Shown: piece after piece, positions 30,333-39,528 of the stretch
Numbering within the stretch: position 1 is the stretch's first letter
How the letters are laid out: the number at the start of each line of letters is the position of its first letter
DNA from: Thalassotalea hakodatensis
GTDB taxonomy: Bacteria > Pseudomonadota > Gammaproteobacteria > Enterobacterales > Alteromonadaceae
Direction: 5' to 3'
Assembly (NCBI RefSeq): GCF_030295995.1
Contig: NZ_AP027365.1
Span: 372,001 to 436,000, forward strand
DNA: 64,000 nucleotides
Notes under the pieces: model-generated
What the model saw: only the letters and a program-made list of their open reading frames with translations
Database searches by the model: none
What the model was told of the DNA's origin: nothing
Position numbers and translations under genes: made by a program

Positions 30333-31477
30333 TAACAGTAATGTTGAATTAATTGGCTTAGTACCTGATGTGTTTTTGTAATTTCCGAAAATGCTAAGAA
30401 TTCATTAGGTTGATGAGCTTGCGCGATTGAGCCTGGGCCCATCACAATGGTTTGACAACCCAGTTGTTGAATAAAGGGTGCTTCAGTGGCGTAGTTTACT
30501 GCACAACATTGATGACCAGATGTTTGCTCTGCAACAGTTACAAGTTCGCTTTCTTTTGCTTGTTCAAAGCTTGGTGAGCTCGGGTGAAGCTCATCAAAAG
30601 CAACACGATCAGGGTATTTTTCTGCTAATGGGGTTAAGCATTCTGCTAATAACTGGATAAGTTCACCATCTGTCATTCCTGGTAACGAGCGCATATCTAG
30701 ATCGAGTTCACAGTATCCACAAATTCTATTGGCGTTATCGCCTCCTTTTATTGCCCCTAAGTTTAATGTCGGTGATTGCACATCAAATGCAGTGTTTTGA
30801 AAATTTAATGCCAGCTTTTCTTTGAGTTGTAATAATGCTGCAATCACTTCGTACATTATTTCAATAGCGTTTACGCCAAATGCAGGTGTACTTGAATGAC
30901 CTGATTTACCTTTAATGGTAATCCGATGTGACATATGACCTTTGTGCATCACTACAGGTACTAAATTAGTTGGTTCACCGATAACAGCTGCATCCGGTTT
31001 AATGAATTGATTTTCAGAAAAATACCGGGCTCCGGCCATAGTGGTTTCTTCATCAGCAGTTGCTAACACATATAAAGGTTTTTTTAAATCGTGCTGCTTA
31101 ATGTGTTCGCAGGCTTGTAAAATAAAGGCGAAAAAGCCTTTCATATCGCATGTGCCTAAACCATAAAATTTGTCGTCTTTACTTAATACTTTCAAAGGGT
31201 CCGATTGCCAACGATTTTCATCGAAAGGTACGGTATCACTGTGACCGGCAAGTAATAAACCTCCTTCACCTGAGCCAAGCTTGGCCAATAAATTAAATTT
31301 ATTTCGTGTGCCAGGAACTGGTTGAATATCTACGGTAAATTGTAAAGTTTCAAACCAAGTGGCGAGTAGATTAATGATGTCTCTATTACCTTGATCCCAG
31401 CTTTCTTGCGTTGAACTGATAGAGGGACTAGCTATAAGTGACTGTAAAGCTTCAATAAAATTAGGAATTTGACGCAT
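30329..31477 (-). CDS. argE: Acetylornithine deacetylase ArgE
   Basis: ArgE is a di-zinc M20 peptidase-family enzyme that removes acetyl from N-acetylornithine. The metal ligands are visible as H79 and D81 (AGHSDTVPF), D111 (GTCDMKG) and the E143-E144 pair (TADEETTMAG), and the later lid region GKSGHSSTP is present. The length is 382 aa. It is divergent from argC across 280 bp, as in E. coli, so a shared ArgR operator is expected. Its stop overlaps the stop of the convergent GGDEF gene. Confidence 0.95.
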   Translation of the reverse strand: MRQIPNFIEALQSLIASPSISSTQESWDQGNRDIINLLATWFETLQFTVDIQPVPGTRNKFNLLAKLGSGEGGLLLAGHSDTVPFDENRWQSDPLKVLSKDDKFYGLGTCDMKGFFAFILQACEHIKQHDLKKPLYVLATADEETTMAGARYFSENQFIKPDAAVIGEPTNLVPVVMHKGHMSHRITIKGKSGHSSTPAFGVNAIEIMYEVIAALLQLKEKLALNFQNTAFDVQSPTLNLGAIKGGDNANRICGYCELDLDMRSLPGMTDGELIQLLAECLTPLAEKYPDRVAFDELHPSSPSFEQAKESELVTVAEQTSGHQCCAVNYATEAPFIQQLGCQTIVMGPGSIAQAHQPNEFLAFSEITKTHQVLSQLIQHYCY

Positions 31478-31725
31478 GTTTATATTACCAATAATAATTG
31501 TTGGGTATATATGCTAATTTGTTGCATAACTACCCATTTTAACTTAGAATACATTTCTAGTGTAATGAACCGGAACAATTCTGGCTATTACTAAATGAAA
31601 CTTATTTGAAGATTGCGCTTAGCAGTATGATTTTCTCTTAGCTTCTAATAGTATGAGTTGAGAGATCCCGAACAAAAGTAAACCGTATTATCTTGATGTA
31701 TATCTTCGATACTGTGTTTATAAAT

Positions 31726-31743
31726 AATGAATAAAATTGCAAT
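31726..31743. promoter_or_regulatory. Candidate ARG box upstream of argC
   Basis: The 14-bp core TGAATAAAATTGCA matches the ArgR consensus TGAATwwwwATTCA at 12 of 14 positions. It lies 14 bp before the argC ATG. A weaker match (TGAAACTTATTTGA, 31596-31609, 10 of 14) is in the same spacer. ArgR itself is outside the window. Confidence 0.6.
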
Positions 31744-31757
31744 TATGTTGAGGTAAT

Positions 31758-32783
31758 ATGAAAGTAGCAATAGTTGGTGCAAGTGGATATGTTGGCGCTG
31801 AATTAGTGGCGTTACTAACACAACATCAAAAAATGTCGATTGAGCATTTACTCGTTTCTGAAAATAGCGAATCTGCTAACGTTGCTTTTTCCACCTTGCA
31901 TCCGCGCTTTAAAGGTGTGTGTGATACTCCTTTAGTTGCATTTTCTGCGCAATGGATTGAAGCTAATGCAGATGGTTTAGATGCGGTGTTTTTTGCGACG
32001 CCTCATGAGTTTAGTGCTGATTGGGCCCAAGCATTTTTAGCTAAAGGTGTTAAAGTTCTCGACCTATCAGGTGGCTTTCGTTTAAAGAACAGTCAAGATT
32101 ATCCCCAGTATTATCATTTCGAGCATCAAGATTTAACATCGCTTTCAAAAGCCGTATATGGCTTAGCAGAGTGGCATGAAGCTGATATTGCTTCGAGTGA
32201 TTTAATTGCCGTACCAGGATGTTATCCAACCGCAAGTTTATTAGCGCTAAAACCGATTATTGAAAATAACCTTCAACAGTCAAACGGTTTGATCGTAGTA
32301 AATGGCATTAGTGGTGTTAGTGGTGCTGGTAGAAAAGCAAGCCTTGCTACGAGTTTTAATGAAGTGAGTTTAACACCTTATAATATATTACAACATCGTC
32401 ACCAACCTGAAATTAGCCAAGAAGCAGGCGTACAAGTCATTTTTAACCCGCATTTAGCGCCTTATAAACGAGGGTTGATGGTCACTATTACCTTATCACT
32501 TAAAGTGGGTGTGACCACGGAACAGATCAGTCAAGCTTACGAAGGCGCTTATCAACGTTCACCTCTTGTAAGGCTAACACCTCAATGGCCAAAGATTGAT
32601 AACGTTGCTCATTCTCCTTTCGCAGATCTTCACTGGCGTGTCGACGAAGAAAAGCAAGTGCTAGTGGTCAGTTGTGCAATTGACAATTTATTAAAAGGAG
32701 CTGCTTCACAAGCAGTGCAGTGCGCTAATATTATTTTAGGTTTACCAAGTCAGTACGGCTTGATCATGGGAGAAAACCTCTAA
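31758..32783 (+). CDS. argC: N-acetyl-gamma-glutamyl-phosphate reductase
   Basis: ArgC reduces N-acetylglutamyl phosphate to the semialdehyde with NADPH. The Rossmann motif GASGYVGAELV opens the protein, and the catalytic cysteine is C155 in VPGCYPTAS. The length is 341 aa. TTGAGG is upstream. Its stop overlaps the argB start in TAATG, so the two are translationally coupled. Confidence 0.97.
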   Translation: MKVAIVGASGYVGAELVALLTQHQKMSIEHLLVSENSESANVAFSTLHPRFKGVCDTPLVAFSAQWIEANADGLDAVFFATPHEFSADWAQAFLAKGVKVLDLSGGFRLKNSQDYPQYYHFEHQDLTSLSKAVYGLAEWHEADIASSDLIAVPGCYPTASLLALKPIIENNLQQSNGLIVVNGISGVSGAGRKASLATSFNEVSLTPYNILQHRHQPEISQEAGVQVIFNPHLAPYKRGLMVTITLSLKVGVTTEQISQAYEGAYQRSPLVRLTPQWPKIDNVAHSPFADLHWRVDEEKQVLVVSCAIDNLLKGAASQAVQCANIILGLPSQYGLIMGENL

Positions 32784-33562
32784 TGGTGATAACAAAAAAA
32801 CCTTTAGTGATCAAAATAGGCGGAGCCATTCTTGAAAATGGCTCTGCTTTACATGCATTGCTTAATGTTATCGCCACTTTGAATAATCAACCTGTCGTAC
32901 TCGTTCATGGCGGAGGTTGCGTTGTTGATGAAATGTTAACTCAAGCTGGTTTTACTACAGAGAAAAAACATGGGTTACGTGTAACACCAACAGCACAAAT
33001 GCCATTAATTGCAGGTGCATTAGCTGGAACCGTGAATAAAACCATTGTCAGTCAAGCAAACAGCTTGGGATTAACCGCTGTAGGTTTATCATTGCAAGAT
33101 GGCAATATGGTGAGCTGTGATTTACACGAGCTAGGCTTAGGTCAAGTGGGTGTGCCGAAAGCGCTTAGTAGCACATTGTTGGATAATTTATTAAAGCACC
33201 ATTTTTTACCGATTATTTCTTCTATTGGTGCGTTATCAAACGGCGATTTAGTCAACGTCAATGCAGATGATGCGGCGGTTGTTATTTGCCAACTATTGAA
33301 TGCTGAACTGCTCTTATTGACAGACGTTGATGGCGTGAAAGACGCATCAGGTCAGTATTTAAATTCATTGAATAATACCCTTGCTAAACAATTGGTTGAG
33401 CAAGGGGTTATTGCTGGTGGCATGACAGCTAAAGTTAATGCCGCTTTGTATGCAGCGAAACAATTACGACGAAGTATCGCGGTTGCCAGCTGGAAAAAGC
33501 CAGAACAAATAGCAAAGCTATTAAATGGCGAACAAATAGGCACCCGCATAGAAGCAAACTAA
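32783..33562 (+). CDS. argB: Acetylglutamate kinase
   Basis: ArgB phosphorylates N-acetylglutamate. It is an amino-acid kinase fold protein with KIGGAILENG, VLVHGGG, the LVNVNADDAA nucleotide-site segment and GGMTAKVNAA near the end. The 259-aa length is the short form, which is normally not arginine-inhibited, so feedback probably acts at the synthase step. It overlaps argC by one base. Confidence 0.96.
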   Translation: MVITKKPLVIKIGGAILENGSALHALLNVIATLNNQPVVLVHGGGCVVDEMLTQAGFTTEKKHGLRVTPTAQMPLIAGALAGTVNKTIVSQANSLGLTAVGLSLQDGNMVSCDLHELGLGQVGVPKALSSTLLDNLLKHHFLPIISSIGALSNGDLVNVNADDAAVVICQLLNAELLLLTDVDGVKDASGQYLNSLNNTLAKQLVEQGVIAGGMTAKVNAALYAAKQLRRSIAVASWKKPEQIAKLLNGEQIGTRIEAN

Positions 33563-33596
33563 CGTTTTTTCTTTTTTGATACTTTAGGATTTTACC

Positions 33597-34523
33597 ATGG
33601 CTTTGAACCATTATTTAGCTGACGATCAATTAACCAAATCGCAAATTCAAGCGTTAATTGCATTGGCGATAGACATAAAAAAAACACCTTTATTGTTTAA
33701 TCAGGTGATGAAAGGCAAATCAGTGGCGATGATTTTCGAAAAACCCTCATTGCGAACTCATGTAAGTTTTGACATGGGTATAAATAAACTCGGCGGTCAT
33801 GCTCTTTATTTGGGGCAGCAAAATGGGAAATTAGGTGAGCGTGAACGTGTTAGCGATTACGCAAAAAATTTATCTTGTTATGCAGATGTTATCGTAGCTC
33901 GTGTTTTTGAACACCAATCAATTCAAGGGCTTGCAGAACATGCTTCAGTACCTGTTATTAATGCATTATGTGATGTTTATCATCCATGCCAATCGTTAGC
34001 TGATTTTGTCACCTTAGCTGAACGCTTTGAAAACTTATCAGAAGTTAAACTTGCTTATATTGGTGACGGAAACAATGTGTCTAACTCGTTGATGTTAATG
34101 GCTGCGGTGTTAGGCGTCGATTTTACATTGGTGTGCCCTGAAGGTTATGGCCCAACGCAAGATATGCTGAACAATACGGCTAAGCTTGCTGAGCAAAGCG
34201 GCGCTACATTTACTTTCACAACCAACATTAATGCGTTAGGTAAGCAAGATGCGATTTATACCGATACTTGGATATCAATGGGCAATGAAGGTGATGAAGA
34301 TAAAGCTGCCCTACTTGAGAAATTTAAACCCTATCAAGTCAACCATGCATTAATGAATGACACACAGGCGAGTGTTGTGATGCATTGTCAACCGGCACAT
34401 TTAGAAGAAGAAATAACCACCGCACTGTTTGATGACCAAGACAAGTCCGTGGTCTTCCAACAAGCAGAAAATAGAATGTGGGCGCAATGCGCCGTACTAA
34501 CGTCACTTATCAGTGAACAGTAA
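33597..34523 (+). CDS. argF: Ornithine carbamoyltransferase, divergent active-site motifs
   Basis: This enzyme carbamoylates ornithine to citrulline. Family features are clear: HPCQSLADF (H129), the D-T-W-x-S-M-G ornithine segment (TDTWISMG) and the overall 308-aa length. Two motifs differ from the textbook enzyme. The carbamoyl-phosphate loop reads S51-L-R-T-H55 instead of S-T-R-T-R, and the ornithine loop reads H263-C-Q-P instead of H-C-L-P. Placement between argB and argG, and an argE acting upstream, support ornithine as the substrate. I recall similar variants in related marine genera but cannot verify it here. Confidence 0.85.
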   Translation: MALNHYLADDQLTKSQIQALIALAIDIKKTPLLFNQVMKGKSVAMIFEKPSLRTHVSFDMGINKLGGHALYLGQQNGKLGERERVSDYAKNLSCYADVIVARVFEHQSIQGLAEHASVPVINALCDVYHPCQSLADFVTLAERFENLSEVKLAYIGDGNNVSNSLMLMAAVLGVDFTLVCPEGYGPTQDMLNNTAKLAEQSGATFTFTTNINALGKQDAIYTDTWISMGNEGDEDKAALLEKFKPYQVNHALMNDTQASVVMHCQPAHLEEEITTALFDDQDKSVVFQQAENRMWAQCAVLTSLISEQ

Positions 34524-34557
34524 ATAATTTTGTAAAACAGATTTAATAGGTAGAAAA

Positions 34558-35787
34558 ATGGCTTTAGCAACGAAAAAACAAATTAAGAAAGTAGTATTAG
34601 CATATTCAGGTGGTTTAGATACTTCTGCAATTATTCCATGGTTAAAAGAAAACTATGACGGCTGTGAGGTTGTCGCCTTTTGTGCAGATGTCGGACAAGG
34701 TGAAGAGGAATTGGAAGGCATTCAAGAGAAAGCTATCGCATCGGGCGCTTCTGAATGTCATGTTGTTGACTTAAAAGAAGAGTTTGTAAAAGACTATATC
34801 TATCCAATTTTAAAAACAGGTTCAGTTTATGAAGGTCAGTACTTGCTAGGTACATCTATGGCACGTCCTGTTATCGCTAAAGCGCATGTAGAAGTTGCGT
34901 TAAAAGTTGGAGCTGATGCGGTATGTCATGGCTGTACGGGTAAAGGAAATGATCAAGTACGCTTTGAATCTTGTTTTGCAGCATTAGCACCAGAATTAAC
35001 CGTTATTGCACCATGGCGTGAATGGGATATGGTGTCGCGTGAAGACCTACTTGATTACCTTGCAGAACGTGATATTCCGTGTGCAGCATCACTGACAAAA
35101 ATTTATAGCCGTGATGCTAACGCCTGGCATATTTCACATGAAGGTGGTGAATTAGAAGACCCATGGTGTGAACCGTCAAAAGAAGTATGGACCATGACGG
35201 TTGATCCGATGGATGCTCCAGATACGGCAGAAAGCGTTACACTTAGTTTTGAAAAAGGCGAGCTTATTGCCGTTGATGATAAAAAATTATCAGCCTATGA
35301 AGCACTAATGTATCTTAACGATAAAGCCGCGGCACATGGTGTTGGTAGAATTGATATTGTGGAAAATCGTTTAGTTGGTATGAAATCTCGCGGCTGTTAT
35401 GAAACGCCTGGGGGCACAGTATTGATGGCGGCATATAAAGGGCTAGAAACATTAATTTTAGATAAAGAATCATTAAAATTTCGTGAATCAGTTGGTTTAG
35501 AGTTTTCACATGTTATCTACGACGGTCGTTGGTTTACGCCATTAGCAAAAGCTCAGTTAGCTGCAGCCGCATCATTTGCAGAACAAATAACCGGTGATGT
35601 AGTGGTTAAAATGTATAAAGGTAATGCAACAGTTACCCAGCGTCGTTCACCAAATAGCTTATATTCTGAAGCATTTGCGACTTTTGGTGCAGATGATGTT
35701 TATGACCAAAAACATGCAGAAGGCTTTATTCGTTTATTTAGCTTATCAAGCAGAATAACCGCACTTTCACAAAAAGACGCTAAGTAA
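34558..35787 (+). CDS. argG: Argininosuccinate synthase
   Basis: ArgG joins citrulline and aspartate with ATP. The PP-loop AYSGGLDTS is at 15-23, with [15 protein letters not shown] and [20 protein letters not shown] further on. The length of 409 aa is the common bacterial short type. It lies 34 bp after argF and 18 bp before argH. Confidence 0.97.
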   Translation: MALATKKQIKKVVLAYSGGLDTSAIIPWLKENYDGCEVVAFCADVGQGEEELEGIQEKAIASGASECHVVDLKEEFVKDYIYPILKTGSVYEGQYLLGTSMARPVIAKAHVEVALKVGADAVCHGCTGKGNDQVRFESCFAALAPELTVIAPWREWDMVSREDLLDYLAERDIPCAASLTKIYSRDANAWHISHEGGELEDPWCEPSKEVWTMTVDPMDAPDTAESVTLSFEKGELIAVDDKKLSAYEALMYLNDKAAAHGVGRIDIVENRLVGMKSRGCYETPGGTVLMAAYKGLETLILDKESLKFRESVGLEFSHVIYDGRWFTPLAKAQLAAAASFAEQITGDVVVKMYKGNATVTQRRSPNSLYSEAFATFGADDVYDQKHAEGFIRLFSLSSRITALSQKDAK

Positions 35788-35805
35788 TCAAAAGGAAATA
35801 ATATC

Positions 35806-37743
35806 ATGGCATTATGGGGCGGTCGGTTTAAAGAGAAAGCCAGTGTGCAATTTAAAAAATTCAATGATTCCTTACCGGTAGACTACCGTATGGCGGTGCA
35901 AGATATCGTTGGTTCAATGGCGTGGGCAGAAGCGATTCATGAAGTGGGCGTATTAAACGACGATGAGTTAACACGCTTAACGGCGGCGCTTGCTGAATTA
36001 AAGCAATCTGTTGAAGAAAACCCAAAACAAATCTTAGCCTCTGATGCCGAAGATATTCACAGCTGGGTAGAAATTCAACTAATTGAAAAAACAGGTGATT
36101 TAGGTAAAAAGCTTCACACAGGGCGAAGTCGTAATGATCAAGTTGCAACGGACCTAAAGCTTTGGTGTAAAGAAACTGGCGGTGAACTGCTAATTGCTTT
36201 GGTTAATTTACAGCAAGCCATGATGAACCTTGCAGAGCGTGAAAAGGGCACGGTATTACCGGGTTATACTCATTTACAGCGGGCACAACCCGTAACGTTT
36301 GGCCATTGGTGTTTAGCCTATGTCGAAATGTTTAACCGCGATATTGGTCGGTTAAAAGATGCGATATATCGTTTAGACGTCTCGCCACTTGGCTCAGGTG
36401 CTTTGGCAGGTACCGCGTATCCAATTGATCGTAACGCGTTGGCACACCGTTTAGGCTTTAGAAAAGCAACGATGAACAGCTTAGATGCCGTTTCAGACCG
36501 CGATCATGTCATTGAACTACTGTCTTCTGCGAGTATTTCGATGATGCATTTATCGCGTTTTGCTGAAGATCTCATCTTTTATAATTCAGGGGAAGCAGGC
36601 TTTGTCGAAATGAGTGACTTGGTGAGTTCAGGTTCTTCGTTAATGCCGCAAAAGAAAAACCCTGATGCGTGTGAGTTGATTCGCGGTAAAGCAGGTCGCG
36701 TTTTTGGCTCGCTCACAGGAATGCTAACCACCATGAAAGCTTTGGCACTTGCTTATAATAAGGATATGCAAGAAGACAAAGAAGGTCTTTTTGATGCCAT
36801 GGATACATGGCTAGAATGTATGGAAATGGCAGTGTTAGTTGCAGATGGCTTAAAAGTTAATCGAAGTAGAACATTGGCGGCGGCACAGCAAGGTTATGCC
36901 AATGCAACTGAGCTTGCAGATTACCTTGTAGGTAAAGATATTCCATTCCGTGAAGCGCATCATATCGTTGGCGAAGTCGTGCTTGCTGCGATTGATAAAG
37001 GTGTTCCGTTAGAAGACTTAACCTTGACACAACTGCAAACATTTAGTGAAAAAATTGAACATGATGTTTATCAGCATTTATCGATTGAATCAACGTTAGA
37101 CAAGCGTGAAGCCCTAGGCGGTACATCGCGTACACAAGTAGAAAAAGCGTTAGCGACCACACAATCAGGCAATGAAGAAATTCTGAATGAACAAGTTGTG
37201 GGCGCGCCAGGTAAACAACAGATAAAAGTAGCATTAAAGCAAGTTCAACAACGTTTGAATGCACAACGAGCGGCAGCTATGTCGGTACGTAGAGCACGTA
37301 TGCCAGATGTTGATGCTATTTTTAAACTGGTTAATGACTGGGCAGAAAAGGGGGAGATATTACCGCGTTCTCGAGATAATATTATCCATGATATTCAAAA
37401 TTTTGTGGTGGCAGAACTTGAAGGCGAAGTAGTGGGATGTGCGTCATTGTATATTTATCAAACGGGCTTAGCGGAAATTCGCTCTGTTGTTGTTGATAAA
37501 GAACATCATAACCTTGGTCAAGGTCAGGCACTTGTTCAATACTTATTAGAGTTTGCACATCAAATTGAATTAGAAAAAGTGATAGTACTCACTTACATAC
37601 CGACATATTTTAATCAGTTAGGCTTTGCATTGATCGATAAAGCATCATTAGCGGATAATATTATTGAAGATAGTCAGCCAGGGCCCGATAAAGATCCAGC
37701 CGATGAAGTGGCGATGGAATATAATGTTGATCCAAGTAAGTAA
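35806..37743 (+). CDS. argH: Argininosuccinate lyase fused to an N-acetyltransferase, ArgH(A)
   Basis: Residues about 1-465 are argininosuccinate lyase, which splits argininosuccinate to arginine and fumarate: [14 protein letters not shown], the signature [11 protein letters not shown] (276-286) and the TSLD-like catalytic region are present. From about residue 492 a GNAT acetyltransferase domain follows ([30 protein letters not shown], then an acetyl-CoA loop near NLGQGQAL). This is the argH(A) fusion described in Moritella, where the tail can act as N-acetylglutamate synthase. A full argA lies immediately downstream, so the two may be redundant or differently regulated. The last 30 residues are acidic. 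Confidence 0.93.
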   Translation: MALWGGRFKEKASVQFKKFNDSLPVDYRMAVQDIVGSMAWAEAIHEVGVLNDDELTRLTAALAELKQSVEENPKQILASDAEDIHSWVEIQLIEKTGDLGKKLHTGRSRNDQVATDLKLWCKETGGELLIALVNLQQAMMNLAEREKGTVLPGYTHLQRAQPVTFGHWCLAYVEMFNRDIGRLKDAIYRLDVSPLGSGALAGTAYPIDRNALAHRLGFRKATMNSLDAVSDRDHVIELLSSASISMMHLSRFAEDLIFYNSGEAGFVEMSDLVSSGSSLMPQKKNPDACELIRGKAGRVFGSLTGMLTTMKALALAYNKDMQEDKEGLFDAMDTWLECMEMAVLVADGLKVNRSRTLAAAQQGYANATELADYLVGKDIPFREAHHIVGEVVLAAIDKGVPLEDLTLTQLQTFSEKIEHDVYQHLSIESTLDKREALGGTSRTQVEKALATTQSGNEEILNEQVVGAPGKQQIKVALKQVQQRLNAQRAAAMSVRRARMPDVDAIFKLVNDWAEKGEILPRSRDNIIHDIQNFVVAELEGEVVGCASLYIYQTGLAEIRSVVVDKEHHNLGQGQALVQYLLEFAHQIELEKVIVLTYIPTYFNQLGFALIDKASLADNIIEDSQPGPDKDPADEVAMEYNVDPSK

Positions 37744-37744
37744 T

Positions 37745-37760
37745 CAAGAACATGTTCTTG
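37745..37760. repeat. Perfect 16-bp palindrome between argH and argA
   Basis: CAAGAACATGTTCTTG reads the same on both strands. It starts just after the argH stop codon, 20 bp before argA. With no loop and no T-run it looks more like a protein-binding site than a terminator. It is not an ARG box. Confidence 0.5.
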
Positions 37761-37780
37761 GCTTAATAAGTGATAAGTGA

Positions 37781-39091
37781 ATGAATAATAACGATTTAAG
37801 TTACGTTAAATGGTTTAGGAATGCAGCACCCTACATTAATGCACACCGTGGTAAAACCGTGGTGCTTATGTTTGGCGGTGAGGCTGTAACACATCCTAAT
37901 TTTGCTAATATTATTCATGATATTGCCTTGATGCGTAGCCTAGGAATGAGATTAGTGGTTGTGCATGGCGCTCGACCACAAATTGAAGACCGCATGGCAA
38001 GACGAAATATTGAACGTATTATTGAGAATAATATTCGTGTTACAGATGCAGAAACTTTAGTGGCCGTTAAAGATGCTACTGGTTCTATGCGACTACACAT
38101 TGAAGCGCTATTAACCATGGGGTTAGCGAATTCGCCCATGCATGGTTCGCAAATTCGTGTAAGCACAGGCAACTTTGTTATCGCAAAGCCGATGGGGGTG
38201 CGTGATGGCATTGATTATAAATATACTGGAAAAGTGAGACGCATCGATGCTGAAGGCATTCAGCAGCAACTTGAGTTTGGCTCTATTGTACTATTATCGC
38301 CGATTGGCTATTCACCTACAGGCGAGGTATTCAACCTGGCACTGGAAGATGTTGCTACTCAAACAGCGATAGCGTTGCAAGCAGATAAGCTGATCACGTT
38401 TACCGAAGGTGAAGGTCTCACAGACAGTGATAATAATTTAATCCGTAGCTGTAGTGTTCGCACTGTTAAAACATTACTAGATGAAAATGATTGTCATGTC
38501 CGTCAATTATTACTCAGAGCAATCATCTCTTGCGGAGAGAATGGTGTAGAACGTTGTCATTGTGTTAGTTATCAAAGTGATACTGCGTTATTGCAAGAAC
38601 TGTTTACTCGGGACGGTGCAGGAACGTTAATCGCCAAAGATCATAAAGAGCAAATATGTACCGCAACCATTGATGATGTGGGTGGTATATTGGAGTTAAT
38701 CGCGCCGCTTGAACAAGAAGGTATTTTAGTTAAGCGTTCTCGAGAGTTATTAGAAGTAGAAATACATCGTTTTACGGTACTTAAAAAAGAAGATGTTATC
38801 ATAGCTTGTGCTGCATTATATCCTTACGAAGAAGCGTTGGCAGGAGAGATTGCCTGTGTGGCAATTCATCCCGAATATCGCAGCGGCAACCGTGGTGAAC
38901 GTTTGATGGGCGAATTAGAGTTACGCGCAAAATCCAAAGGGCTAACATCACTTTTCGTGTTAACCACGGTAAGCGGTCATTGGTTTATGGAACAGGGTTT
39001 TATTGAACAACCATTAGATAAATTACCTGAAGGTAAAAAACAAATGTATAACTTTCAACGAAAATCTCAAGTCTTGATGAAAGCAATTTAG
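37781..39091 (+). CDS. argA: N-acetylglutamate synthase, classical ArgA
   Basis: ArgA makes N-acetylglutamate from glutamate and acetyl-CoA, the first committed arginine step. An N-terminal amino-acid-kinase-like domain (about 20-285; VLMFGGEAV, VVVHGARPQI) normally carries the arginine feedback site, and a C-terminal GNAT domain (about 295-436; IACVAIHPEYRSGNRGERLM) is catalytic. The length of 436 aa is normal. It closes the arg cluster and is followed by a strong terminator. Confidence 0.95.
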   Translation: MNNNDLSYVKWFRNAAPYINAHRGKTVVLMFGGEAVTHPNFANIIHDIALMRSLGMRLVVVHGARPQIEDRMARRNIERIIENNIRVTDAETLVAVKDATGSMRLHIEALLTMGLANSPMHGSQIRVSTGNFVIAKPMGVRDGIDYKYTGKVRRIDAEGIQQQLEFGSIVLLSPIGYSPTGEVFNLALEDVATQTAIALQADKLITFTEGEGLTDSDNNLIRSCSVRTVKTLLDENDCHVRQLLLRAIISCGENGVERCHCVSYQSDTALLQELFTRDGAGTLIAKDHKEQICTATIDDVGGILELIAPLEQEGILVKRSRELLEVEIHRFTVLKKEDVIIACAALYPYEEALAGEIACVAIHPEYRSGNRGERLMGELELRAKSKGLTSLFVLTTVSGHWFMEQGFIEQPLDKLPEGKKQMYNFQRKSQVLMKAI

Positions 39092-39176
39092 CGATTGTTG
39101 ATGTTTATTCAATAATGCCTGCTTAATCATCAGAAAGACTTTATATTGACAGCTTAATCGAACATCATTCATTGAA

Positions 39177-39205
39177 AAATACCGCTATTATGGCGGTATT
39201 TTTTT
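39177..39205 (+). terminator. Terminator after argA
   Basis: AAATACCGC and GCGGTATTT form a perfect 9-bp stem with loop TATTATG and run into T residues. It ends the argCBFGH(A)A transcript. Confidence 0.9.
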
Positions 39206-39528
39206 ATCTCACTTTAGCAACAAACGCCACTTAGATTGGTATTACATCACGCTACCGCAGCTTTATTTAATTAGGAAATATCAAAATAAAATATAAATTT
39301 GGAACAATTTAATAGTCCCTAAACCCTAGTTTTTAGCAATTTTGATAAAAAATGGTCAATTGTTGTTGAAATTTTGCTTTATGGTGTTGAACAAGGTAAT
39401 GTAACAAAAATGTTACTTCTATAAGTAACTAGCTCTACGTAAAGGGCAATTAGCCGCAAGGATGTTGATGAATAACAACGCTAACGGTAACTGAAATACA
39501 GTTAACATAATAATAAGAATTGTCGGGT
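39206..39528 (+). other. Leader/promoter region of the export operon
   Basis: This 323-bp spacer has no ORF worth calling. It holds AT-rich DNA, an overlapping inverted-repeat cluster (39401-39429), and a stretch from about 39440 with AAAGGGCAA and CCGCAAGG that faintly recalls c-di-GMP riboswitches but lacks most conserved elements. Its length fits a regulated promoter with a long 5' untranslated region. Confidence 0.5.
39401..39429. repeat. Two overlapping inverted repeats upstream of the export operon
   Basis: GTAACA-AAAA-TGTTAC (39401-39416) overlaps GTTACTT-CTAT-AAGTAAC (39412-39429). The shared middle arm can pair with either side but not both. This could be a cluster of operator half-sites or a switching RNA structure. 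Confidence 0.55.

Noticed and set aside
31510..31528. TATGC-N9-GCATA as an ARG box for argE
   Set aside because: The half-sites are one base too far apart for the 18-bp ARG box and lack the TGAAT/ATTCA core. The site at 31726-31743 is a much better match.
37745..37760. LexA/SOS box upstream of argA
   Set aside because: GAACATGTTC lacks the CTGT-N8-ACAG pattern of gammaproteobacterial LexA and has too short a spacer for the Gram-positive type.
39225..39245. TTAGATTGGTATTA as a remnant of the TCCAATTGGTAT palindrome seen before rpoB
   Set aside because: Only half an arm is present with mismatches and no partner arm, so chance is likely.
39440..39490. c-di-GMP (GEMM) riboswitch-like fragment with AAAGGGCAA and CCGCAAGG
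   Set aside because: The second conserved strand (GACGCAAAGCC-like) and the tetraloop/receptor elements are absent, so the match is too weak. A covariance-model search with the GEMM-I family would decide it.
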